Shown here one piece after another: positions 50,836 through 64,000 of a stretch of DNA of 64,000 nucleotides. The notes under the pieces were generated by a model. The model searched no databases and had not been told where the DNA came from. It saw nothing but the letters and a program-made list of their open reading frames with translations. Within the stretch, counting starts at the first letter, position 1. Every line of letters starts with the position of its first letter. Source of the stretch: Rhinopithecus roxellana (Eukaryota > Chordata > Mammalia > Primates > Cercopithecidae); the NCBI RefSeq assembly GCF_007565055.1, contig NC_044568.1:18840488-18904487 (forward strand), given 5' to 3'. The position numbers were made by a program, and so were the translations under genes.

Positions 50836-51970
50836 GCCCTGGTTGGGGTTGGGGGAGCTTCAGGGTTATCACAGGACATTCTAGGGAGAAAGCCTCGGGC
50901 ATGGGGGAAGTTGGAGTCTGGAGTTGTGGCGGGAGTAGTGAAGGGCAGACCCCCCTTTGGTCCAAGGCTCTTATACAGCAAAGCTATTTTCATGGTGAGG
51001 GTCAAGCAGCCTGTACATCTCTTGGTGAATTCTTGCTGATTGGCGTCTGACCCCATGGAGCCTCTCAGTGGGTGTCATGGGTGGAAGGAGCATCTAGAGC
51101 CTCCAAATGTGTAAATGCCTCTCAAACGCCTCCCGCTGGGCCTCAGCTTCGACTGACACATCCCCAGGTGGAAGCCAGGAGCAGACGGGGAGGGTCCCTC
51201 AGTCCCTGCGAGCAGCTTCAGGGGGAGGGACATCAGCTGAGGTAGACGAGCAGCTTCACGGGGAGGGACGTCGGCTGGGGTGGATGGACGCTGAGTCCCA
51301 AAGCAGCCTCTCAGAGCCGCCCCGAGGGGTGGCTTCAGAGGTGGGGCTGAGGCTCCCGGCTCCCACTGGGGACAGAGCAGGCAGGTGGGCCTGGCAGGGC
51401 AGTGGTGCCTGTCTACACGCAGCCCTGGAGTCTCTGGACCTGTGTCCAGTGCGTACATCCCGGCTCCATCTCCCATTAGCCAGGTGGGCTGGGTCTGGCT
51501 TCTCTGCCTCAGTTTCCAAGACTAGGGGACAGGTAACAGCAGCCTTGCTCTCGGGGGTGGCAGGGTGTGGGTTAAAGGGCAGGACAGCCATGGAGACAGT
51601 GGTGACTCCGAGCACCTGCTCCACCTTCCCAGGTCCTCAGAGCCCACTCTGAGGGATGAGCAGCTGGTTCTTGGGTGAAGTGAGCCCCTAGGACTCCGCC
51701 TTGCAGGACCCCGCCTTGCAGGACCCCGCCAGGCCCCGGTGAACTGGCCCCACAGGGTCTCGTTGGGATTTGGCCACCAGAGGGCAGCAGCTGCAGCAGC
51801 CAGACATGCGGTCAACACCGGGGCCACCCGCTGTCCTGGCCAGCCGTGGGGTGTGAATGGGAGAGGAGGGGGACCAAGCCCGAGGCTCGCCTTGGCCCCT
51901 GAGTGTCCACCCATTTCACAGATACTGAGGCCCAAAGGCGTAGGGCTCAGGCATCCCCCACGTGTCCTGT
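50836..51970. other. Intergenic segment
   Basis: Unique, with a 38-bp two-copy repeat at 51210-51285 ('gagcagcttca' blocks) and a 16-bp repeat at 51692-51733 ('ccttgcaggacccc'). No gene recognised. Confidence 0.45.
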
Positions 51971-51971
51971 C

Positions 51972-52090
51972 CCCAGGCAGGAGAATCACTTGAACCTGGC
52001 GGGGGCAGAGGTTTCAGTGAGCTGAGATCACACCACTGCACTCCAGCCTGGGTGACAGAGCAAGACTTCATCTCAAAAAACAAAACAAAA
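51972..52090 (+). mobile_element. Alu right-end fragment
   Basis: Starts at 'caggcaggagaatcac' and ends in AAAACAAAACAAAAAC. Confidence 0.85.
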
Positions 52091-53676
<1,586 letters not shown>

Positions 53677-53819
53677 TCTAAGTCAAGAAAAATTAAAATT
53701 TTAAATTATTAGCGTGTGTTTACCATTTATCTTCATATTGTATAATGCTTGGGTTAAATGCAAATAGGACTTAACATGCAGAATCTCCAAAATTGCACAA
53801 TTCGCAATTTTATTTTAAT

Positions 53820-54126
53820 TAGTTTGTTAGTTTATTTATCCATCTTGACAAGGTCTTGCTCTGTCAGCCGGGCTAGAGTGGTGAGATCACGGCTCACTGC
53901 AGCTTAAACCTCCTGGGCTCAAGCCATCCTCCTGCCTCAGTCTCCTATGTAGCCAAGACCACAAGTGTGTGCCACCTAGCTTGGCTAATTTTTGTATTTT
54001 TTGTAGGGACAGGGTCTCCCTATGTTACCCAGACTGGTCTCAAACTCCTGGCCTCAAGCGATCTTCCCACCTTGGCCACCCAAAGTGCTGGCTGGGATCA
54101 CAGACACAAGCCACCAGGTCTGGCCT
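53820..54126 (-). mobile_element. Old antisense Alu
   Basis: Highly diverged; ends 'ccaggtctggcc'. Confidence 0.8.
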
Positions 54127-54129
54127 ACA

Positions 54130-54362
54130 TTATTTATATATTTACTTTTGAGACAGGCTGTCATCATGTTGCCCAGGCTGGAGTGCAGCCTCAGCCTCCC
54201 AGGCTCAAGCAATCTTCCCACCTCAGCTTCCCAAGTAACTGTGACTGCAGGCACACACCAGCATGCCTGGCTAGTCTTTTTATTTTTTGTAGAGATGAGA
54301 TCTCCTTATGTTGCCCAAGCTGGTCTCAGACTCCCGAGCTTAAGTGATTGCGGCACTGTTCC
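54130..54362 (-). mobile_element. Old antisense Alu, deleted
   Basis: Lacks part of the right monomer and stops at 'gtgattgcgg'. Confidence 0.7.
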
Positions 54363-54522
54363 CCCGGCAAAATTGCACAATTCACATTTTGTAATTTATA
54401 GATTAATATATATTTTATTCTCACCAGAACAGTGGGAACCCTGCACACATCTGGTTTTATTTTGGTCTTTACATGTGCACATCCCACCAGCACCCTTTAC
54501 CTTTGGCTTCCATAGGGGTGCC

Positions 54523-55225
54523 CCCCTTGCTCCCCCTCTGCAGCCCCCTGCCTCTCTCTGTTCCCCTCTCTGCAGCCCCCTGCACCCCCCGCTCCCCTCC
54601 CTGCAGCCCCCTGTACCCCCCCTGCTTCCCCTCCGCAGCCCCCTGCCTCCCTCTGCTCCCTTCCCTGCAACCCCCTGTACCCCCCTGCTCCCCTCCCTGC
54701 AGCCCCCTGTACCCCTCTGCTCCCCTCCCTGCAGCCTCCTGCGCCTCCTTCTGCTCCCCTCCCTGCAGCCCCCTGCACAGCCCCCGCTCCCCTTCCTGCA
54801 GCCCACTGTGCCCCCCTGCTTCCCCTCCGCAGCCCCCTGCCTCCCTCTGTTCCCCTCCCTGCAGCCCCCTGTACCCCCCCGCTCCCCTCCCTGCAGCCCC
54901 CTGTACCCCCCTGCTCCCCTCCCTGCAGCCTCCTGCGCCTCCCTCTGCTCCCCTCCCTGCAGCCCCCTGCACATCCCCTGCTCCCCCTCTGCAGCCCCCT
55001 TGTGCCCCCTGCTCCCCCTCCGCAGCCTCCTGAAGCCCCTCCCCTCTCTGCAACTCCCACTCTTCCTCCCATTGCTCCCCTCCCTGCAGCCCCCTGCACA
55101 CCCCCTGCTCCCCCTCCACAGCTCCCTGTGCCCCCCTTCTCCCTAGGGCCCCCTGCACCTCCCCTGCTCCCCTCCCTACAGCCCCCTGCACCCCTTCCCC
55201 TCTCTGCAGCTCCCACTCTTCCTCC
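54523..55225. repeat. Pyrimidine-rich minisatellite
   Basis: About 25 imperfect copies of a ~27-30-bp unit, GCTCCCCTCCCTGCAGCCCC plus CTG(T/C)ACCCC, with a higher-order period. Almost every copy contains CTGCAG after a pyrimidine run. Long frames are open on both strands for lack of stops. Confidence 0.95.
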
Positions 55226-57851
55226 CATTGCTCCCCACCACTGGCTGCTTGAAGACATCAGACTCCAAGGGTCCCTATGACTGGCCCAGCAGCAGCCCTG
55301 GGTCTCCAACCCCCGGGTGGGGTCAGGGATAGGCCTGGCCTCCCCCCGCCTGCTGTAACCCACGGATGATGCCCCCCTCCCACTGCAGCCTCAGAATTCC
55401 AAAGCCAGCCTGGTTTCCAGCTCAGTGCAGTCCACATGCAGACCCTCCTCTGATTTCGAAAGCCCCTGTGGCTTTGCCAGAGGACATTCCGCTCCTTGAC
55501 CCTGGCTGGGGACGGAGGGAGATCAACCCATCGCACTTACAGATAAATAAACTGATGACAGAGTTTGTCCCAGGTCCGGGGCCAGGGTCAATCTCCCTCA
55601 AGGGAATCGGAGGTGGCTGGGGTCTGCCAGTGGGGAGAGAACGCATGGCCTGGGACCCCCCAGGCCACTTGTGACTCTCTGGGTTCGTTGGGATGGGCCC
55701 AAGCTCCCAGGCCCCCTCCTCTCCGTTTCCCAGCCTGCTGCGGCCTGAGGGTGATACCCTACACTACTGCCTGGGGGGCCCCAAAGGGTGGTCACCAAGC
55801 ACAAGTTCTCCTGCCTGGCCTGGGACTGAGTCCCAGAAGCCCCTGGGCTGGCCGGATGCTCATGGCCTCACTGAGGGCATGAATATCTTCGGAAACAAGA
55901 ACCAGCTGACGGAGGCTTTAGCCCAGCTCTCCCTGGGGTCCTGTGCAGGCCCTACTCTTAAGGAGGTGGCTGTTTTGTAGCTGGAGAGCTCTGTGGGTGG
56001 CAGGACTGAACTTGAAAACCAGAAACAACCCCCAAGCCTTGTGACCTGGGAGGCAGGAGGCGGGTCTGTCTCCCTGGGCCTGGGGTGGCTGAGCCAAGGT
56101 ACTCAGCATCCTGTCCCGCTCATGGTGAGTGTCGGGGACCCAGGAGCCAGGGGTTGTGGTTTTGGGGAGCGTGGAGCAAGGCTGAGGCCAGGGCTGTAAT
56201 GAGGGTGGAAAGCCCCTCTCCTCTCCAACTGCCTGCAATCCACCATCAGTGAGGGAGAACCTCAGTGAGCAGGCGCATAGCATGGAGCGCCATCACGGGC
56301 TGCGAAGGGTGAGGGTCTCGGGATGGAACCGGTGGGAGGGGGGGTCTCAGCTTGTGCCATCACGGGCAGTGAAGGGTGAGAGTCTCAGAGGATGGAACCG
56401 GGGGTGGGGTACTCAGCTCCAGGCAGGGGTGAGAGGGTGGCCTCTGGGGTGACTGTCTGGAGAGTTGGGTGGGGAGGGTGGGGAGGCCAGGCTGAGGGGC
56501 CCCAACCTCATGGGAGCCGGAAGCCTGTTGGGGAGTCCTTGAGAGGTGTTTCCCTGGGACTCACTGGGAGGAAGAGCTCACACCCGGGTGCAGATGTGGG
56601 CTGTGGGGGTCAGAGTGGTGGGGGCAGCCATGGGGGGCCTGGGCAGGCGAGGAGGGATGCGGGGAAGCTACTAGCCTCAGGGTGAGCTGGACGCTGGGAG
56701 GGAGGCGTTGGGGGCAGAAGTGGGGTGCCGGCCTCGCGGCTGGGCCTGCAGTTTGAGGGGCCTATGGACTCCCCCAGTGCAGACATCAGCCTGGTCAGGA
56801 GCCGGAAGAGAGTCCAGGGCTGCTGAACTTGCTGTGAGCCACTGGGGCCTCCCAAGGAGAGAGACAGGGCAGGGCTCCCTGTGGAGCCGCAGGTTCCCAG
56901 ATGTTCCTTCCTCAAGGCTCATTTGGGGGCCCCTGTGCCAGACCCCGTGGGTGGTCAGATGGGCCCCACGCTGAGTGTGGGCTCCCGTCCCTCGCACGTG
57001 CAAGGAGAGGCTCATGTGAGCAGGTGCACGTGTGCGGCTTGTCTGTGCACATATGTATGTCTGTGTGCATACGTGTAGGTACCTGTGTGTGTGTGTGTGC
57101 ACAGGTGCAGGTACCTGCGTGTGTGTTTGCTCATCACGTGGGAAAGGCTGTGCGTGTCTGTTCTCGGTACGTGGACGTGTCTGACCACGTGGGCTTGGGA
57201 TGTGTCCAGGTATTCTCATCTGCGATGATCTGTGTGTGGGGGGCGTGTTGCCTGTGGCTACTTGTGCAGAAGCAGTAACATCCGATAGGGTCGTGGAGGC
57301 ATCTGCGTGTTGGCTGTGGATGGGGCTTCTGTGCGGTTCTGGGAGACAGAGCCGGGTGGAAACCCAGACATCATTCTGCATCTGACCCGCCGCCTTCACT
57401 CTGGCGAGGCTGTCGCCTGCCTCTCGACAGAGCCAGGTCAGCACCACCCTGTGAGGAGACCCTCGAGGTGGGGGCCTCGGTGCACCCATCTCTGGAGATG
57501 GACCCAGGACTCTGATGCAGGAGCCCACACTCTTCACAGAGCACTGCTCCCACCCCCAGGGGTCTCCTAGGACTGCTAACCCCGGCTTCTCCCTACGCCT
57601 CACTATGGCCAGGGGAGGGGAGAGGCAGGAGGGCCTGGGAAGGACAAAGGGCCCTGGTCAGTCAGGGACATGAAAGACGCACAACCAGAACTAGTGGAAG
57701 AAACAGAATTAAACACACCCTGAGCCTTTCCCACCGCGACTCTGCCAGCTGCACCCTCTGTGTCAAGATGTGAGTGAAGGCACAAGCATTTCCTCCTGCT
57801 CCTGTCCACGAAGGTGAGAGGAAAGGAATTAGAAAAGAGTAACGCCCTCGG
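55226..57851. other. Intergenic segment
   Basis: Mostly unique. Contains a two-copy 67-bp repeat at 56291-56424 ('catcacgggc' to 'ggtctcagct') and a GT-rich patch at 57030-57130. No gene recognised, though DPEP1 5' non-coding exons may lie in this interval. Confidence 0.4.
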
Positions 57852-58312
<461 letters not shown>

Positions 58313-58499
58313 TCAGACGTCACGGGCACAATGGGCCGGGAGTGAGGAAGACGCTGAGGTCGGGGTTTGTTCCCAGCTGGAAGAACTGGCCCGAGGACCA
58401 CCCAGACAGACACACCCCCCTCACCCCCTACAGCCAGAGGAAAGTCAGGAGGCCCTTCCCTAAACATGTTTTTGGGAATCGGGGTAGCTATTTTAAAAA

Positions 58500-59825
<1,326 letters not shown>

Positions 59826-59997
59826 GGCTTAGTCTGCTTTGCACTGCTCCAGAGGAATCCCCGAGGCTGGGTAATCTATAAAGAAAAGGGGTGGGTTTGG
59901 CTCATGGTTGTGGAGGCTGTACGGGAAGCGGGAGGCATCTGCCTCTGGTGAGGACCCCAGGGAGCCTCCCATCACTGGCAGAAGGGGAGGGAGCAGG

Positions 59998-60961
<964 letters not shown>

Positions 60962-61170
60962 GTCATCACCGGCAGAGAGGGAGCCAGAGAGTGATGGGGG
61001 AGGTGCCAGGCTGGTTTTAACAGTTCTCTTCCGAACTCACTCATTACCTCCAGGACTGCACCAAGCCATTGATGAGGGGTCCGTCTCCATGACCCAAAAC
61101 CCCCCAACACTGGGACCCAGTTTCCACGTGAGACTGGGACAAACGTTCAAACTCCATCAGGACTATACAC

Positions 61171-61774
61171 CAAACAAAGGTGGAAGACCTTCCGTGCAGA
61201 CGTTAAGTGGGCACGGAGATTCCAAGCTGGGAGCAGCAGGTTGGACGAGGGAGGCTCTGGGGGCAGGGAGGGAGGTTGCAGAGTCCAGAGCTTGGAAGAT
61301 GGAAGCTAAGGGCACCCAGTGGAGGGCAGGAGAAGAAAGGCAACTGGAAACTCCGGCAGGGTTAAGGTCTTGATCTGAGGCTGGTTGTGAGCGGCTGGTG
61401 CCTTTGTGCTCACAGCAGGACTGCCGTAAAGTAGGTACCTCCGTGACTTCCACAGACAAAGAGACTGAGGCCGAGACATCTAACCAGCTCACCCATGCTG
61501 CCCTTGGACGGTGGTCGTGAGATGGGAACCCACAGCCTACCAGGCCCAGCCCCTAGGACACCCTCTTGTTAAGTCAGTGGCTTTGAGCCTCAGAAATGGT
61601 ACAAAATGCAGCCTACGCAGGGCTTTCGACCCCGGTCTGGTGCTCGGAAGACATGCACCTGCTTCTACCCCCACTCCCCACCCCCTGCTGTGAGGCCCTG
61701 AGATTCTGATGATGTCTGAATAAGGAAGCTGCATTTCCATGTTGCACTGGGCCCTGAATGGTGAAGCTGCGTTA
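61171..61774. other. Intergenic segment
   Basis: Unique; nothing recognised. Confidence 0.4.
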
Positions 61775-61908
61775 TCATACGGTTTGGCTCCGTGCCCCAC
61801 CCAAATCTCATCTCAGATTATAATCCCCACGTGTCAAGGGAGAGACCAGCTGGAGGTGGGGGCCGTTCCCCCCATGTTCTCGTGGTAGTGAGCAAGTTCT
61901 CACAAGAT
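61775..61908 (+). mobile_element. MST/THE1-type MaLR LTR fragment
   Basis: 'acggtttggctccgtgcccc' through 'gagcaagttctcacaagatc' follows the 5' part of MST/THE1-like LTRs. Cut off by an antisense Alu at 61909. Confidence 0.7.
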
Positions 61909-62218
61909 CTGTTTGTTGTTGTTGTTGTTGATGCTGTTTTTTAAGACGGAGTCTCGCTCAGTGGCCCAGGCTAGAGCGCAGTGGCACGGTCTCGGCTCAC
62001 TGCAACCTCCACCTCCTGGTTCAAGCAATTCTCCTGCCTCAGCCTCCCAAGTAGCTGGGACTACAGGCGCCCGCCACCACACCCGGCTAATTTTTTTGTA
62101 TTTTTAGTAGAGACGGCGTTTCACCGTGTTAGCCAGGATGGTCTCGATCTCCTGACCTCGTGATCCTCCCGCCTCGGCCCCCCAAAGTGCTGGGATTACA
62201 GGCAGGAACCACCATGCC
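61909..62218 (-). mobile_element. Full-length antisense Alu
   Basis: (GTT)n start at 61912-61930, end 'caccatgcccagct'. Confidence 0.9.
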
Positions 62219-62285
62219 CAGCTATTTTAAAGTTTTGTACTTTGTTCGTTATGGATTTTTGTTTTACATGAATTCTGATGTTTTA

Positions 62286-62580
<295 letters not shown>

Positions 62581-63339
62581 TCCTCCTCCCTGCCGGTCTC
62601 TGCGCCGCGAAGCCTCTGACCAGTGTTCCCTCCTGCTCCTCCCAGCAGGCCTAGTTTAGCCCCAGTGCTCAGCCCACTGTCCCCCAGAACCCCAGACACC
62701 GCCTAGCCCTGGGACTGAGACTTTTCGGACAGGGCACCACCTGGGAACTGTGTTTCCGGGAGCCCTCGGACAACTTCAGTGTGCTCTGCCGAGGCCTAGA
62801 AAGGCCCCGGTTCCAAGGACATGTCCAGCTGCTTGGCCTGAAATCTGTAGCTGCAGTGTGGGTCCCTGTGGCGCTGGAGGGCTGCAGGGCGGGGGTGCAG
62901 ACCCCTCAGCGTTAGAGCAGGCGTCAGGGACACACCTGGGCTGTGCAGCAGCTTCTGAAACGCCCAGATGTTTTCCCTATGGCAAGCCACGTGAGATGAT
63001 TTGTATGCGGAAAGAGGTGCTTCATGAGAATGCACTATTTGAATGACTGTTTTCTTGCTTGCAGATCTAGGCCCCGGGTCCCGAGGGAGGTGGTAGCAAT
63101 TAATAACAGCAGCAGCACAGCAAGGGCTGACAGCCACTCACCACTCATCCTGTGCTGGGCCTGCTCGCAGCCTGCTGTCCTTCCATCCAGGCTCTAGCCC
63201 CACCCCTGGGTCTGGGATCCCAGCTTCTTACTATGCCTCCGCCTAGCCCAGACAGCAACGCCCAGTCACTGGGTGTCCGGCCTTCCATCCCACCCACCCT
63301 GGCAGGGAATGTGCTGGTTACTTATTGAACATGAGAAGC
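62581..63339. other. DPEP1 upstream flank
   Basis: Unique sequence before the DPEP1 exon. No further repeat or exon recognised. Confidence 0.5.
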
Positions 63340-63345
63340 TATAAA
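63340..63345 (+). promoter_or_regulatory. DPEP1: Possible TATA box of a proximal DPEP1 promoter
   Basis: TATAAA in 'gaagctataaacaggac', 171 bases before the DPEP1 ATG. If used, transcription would start near 63370. A spliced transcript entering at CTGGCAG (63404) or CTGCACAG (63444) is equally possible. Confidence 0.3.
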
Positions 63346-63510
63346 CAGGACAACAGCCAGCTGTCATCACTTCCACCCAATGCCTCTGGTGCCTCTTCTG
63401 GCAGGCAGAGTGACTCCTCACAGCCTGAAACTCGTCCTCCTGCACAGGCCGGCCAGGCCAGCACAGAGGCACCAGGGCAGCAGCGCACGCAGGTCCCCGG
63501 GGACCCCGCC

Positions 63511-63614
63511 ATGTGGACCAGATGGTGGCTCTGGCCCCTTGTGGCCGTCTGCACTGCAGACTTCTTCCGGGACGAGGCAGAGAGGATCATGAGGGACTCC
63601 CCTGTCATTGATGG
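63511..63614 (+). CDS. DPEP1: Dipeptidase 1 (renal), first coding exon
   Basis: DPEP1 is a zinc-dependent, GPI-anchored membrane dipeptidase that hydrolyses dipeptides, cystinyl-bis-glycine, leukotriene D4 and carbapenems at the renal brush border. The ATG at 63511 in GCC(ATG)TGG opens [16 protein letters not shown], a signal peptide of about 16 residues, then [19 protein letters not shown], identical to the mature human N-terminus as I remember it. The human signal begins MWSGWW, so residues 3-4 differ. 34 codons plus two bases of Gly35, donor GATGG|GTGAGT. The zinc-binding H-x-D that follows VIDG would be in the next exon, beyond the window. Confidence 0.93.
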
Positions 63615-64000
63615 GTGAGTGCCCACCTAAGCCAGGTGCTTAGGGAACCAGGACTGGGAACTGGGGCTGGGGGAGCCGGGCTGGGGGAGCCGGGGCTGGG
63701 GGAGCCGGGGCTGGGGGAGCCGGGCTGGGGGAGCCGGGCTGGGGAGCTGGGGGTGTGCCCTTGGCTTGGGGCTCAGTTTCTGTGATGGGGCCCTTGCCCT
63801 TTCCTGACCCCTGCTTCTTTGTGGGGTCTCTCAGGGCCCCCAAGACTTCAACAGATGAAGGTCTGCAGGGTCAGGGCAGGAGGGAGGCAAGGCCCCAGCT
63901 CCCTGGCCCCGAAGCTCAGAGTGAGCTCTGTGCCTGGAGACGCTGAGGCCCTGCACCCCGTCTCTCCCTGTGCCTCATCTTCTCCCGAAAGCTGCAGGTG
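63615..64000. other. DPEP1: DPEP1 intron (5' part)
   Basis: Starts with GTGAGT, then a GC-rich minisatellite and unique sequence up to the window edge. Confidence 0.85.
63658..63756. repeat. ~15-bp GC-rich minisatellite near the DPEP1 donor
   Basis: Six to seven copies of GGGCTGGGGGAGCCG, 14 or 15 bases each, starting 44 bases after the splice donor. The G-rich strand is the transcribed RNA's sequence. Confidence 0.9.

Noticed and set aside
54022..55363. Frames up to 374 residues on both strands over the pyrimidine-rich array
   Set aside because: Low-complexity Pro/Leu/Ser or Gly/Arg/Glu repeats produced by the minisatellite; the first part is an Alu.

Overview
This is nuclear DNA from a primate, very probably an Old World monkey. 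Alu elements make up a large share of it, and several young ones carry bases I associate with cercopithecid AluY lineages (for example GCCGGATCTCAGCTC and CGCCACCTCGCCCGGC). Two genes are recognisable, both on the + strand: all 15 coding exons of CPNE7 (copine-7) and the first coding exon of DPEP1 (renal dipeptidase 1). That order matches human 16q24.3. The assignment is from remembered protein sequence, not a search.

Layout. 1-8.4 kb: upstream flank with a few Alus and two small minisatellites. 8.5-9.85 kb: CpG island holding CPNE7 coding exon 1. 10.4-28.5 kb: the rest of CPNE7. Its introns are rich in tandem repeats: an L1-derived array in intron 2, a 57-bp array in intron 10 and a 37-bp array in intron 14. 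The coding exons sum to 1,677 nt once one extra base in exon 1 is discounted, giving a 558-residue protein with two C2 domains and a copine/vWA domain. 26.46-38.0 kb: about 5.7 kb, including CPNE7's last exon and poly(A) signal, is present twice in direct orientation, once on each side of a gap of exactly 100 N. This looks like an unmerged contig overlap. 38-63.3 kb: intergenic or DPEP1 5' territory with dense Alus, nested old L1 and LTR insertions and several minisatellites; no other protein-coding gene was found. 63.3-64 kb: DPEP1 first coding exon and the start of its next intron.

The two genes are neighbours and not functionally linked. Copines are soluble Ca2+-dependent phospholipid-binding proteins. 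DPEP1 is a GPI-anchored zinc dipeptidase of the kidney brush border, of which only the signal peptide and mature N-terminus are present here.

I found no new biological system. The observations most worth checking are the probable false duplication around the gap, the one-base insertion that breaks CPNE7 exon 1, decayed MIR-derived remnants of what I remember as the human long-isoform exons, tandem repeats carrying splice-site-like motifs beside real exons, and multi-level nested transposons.
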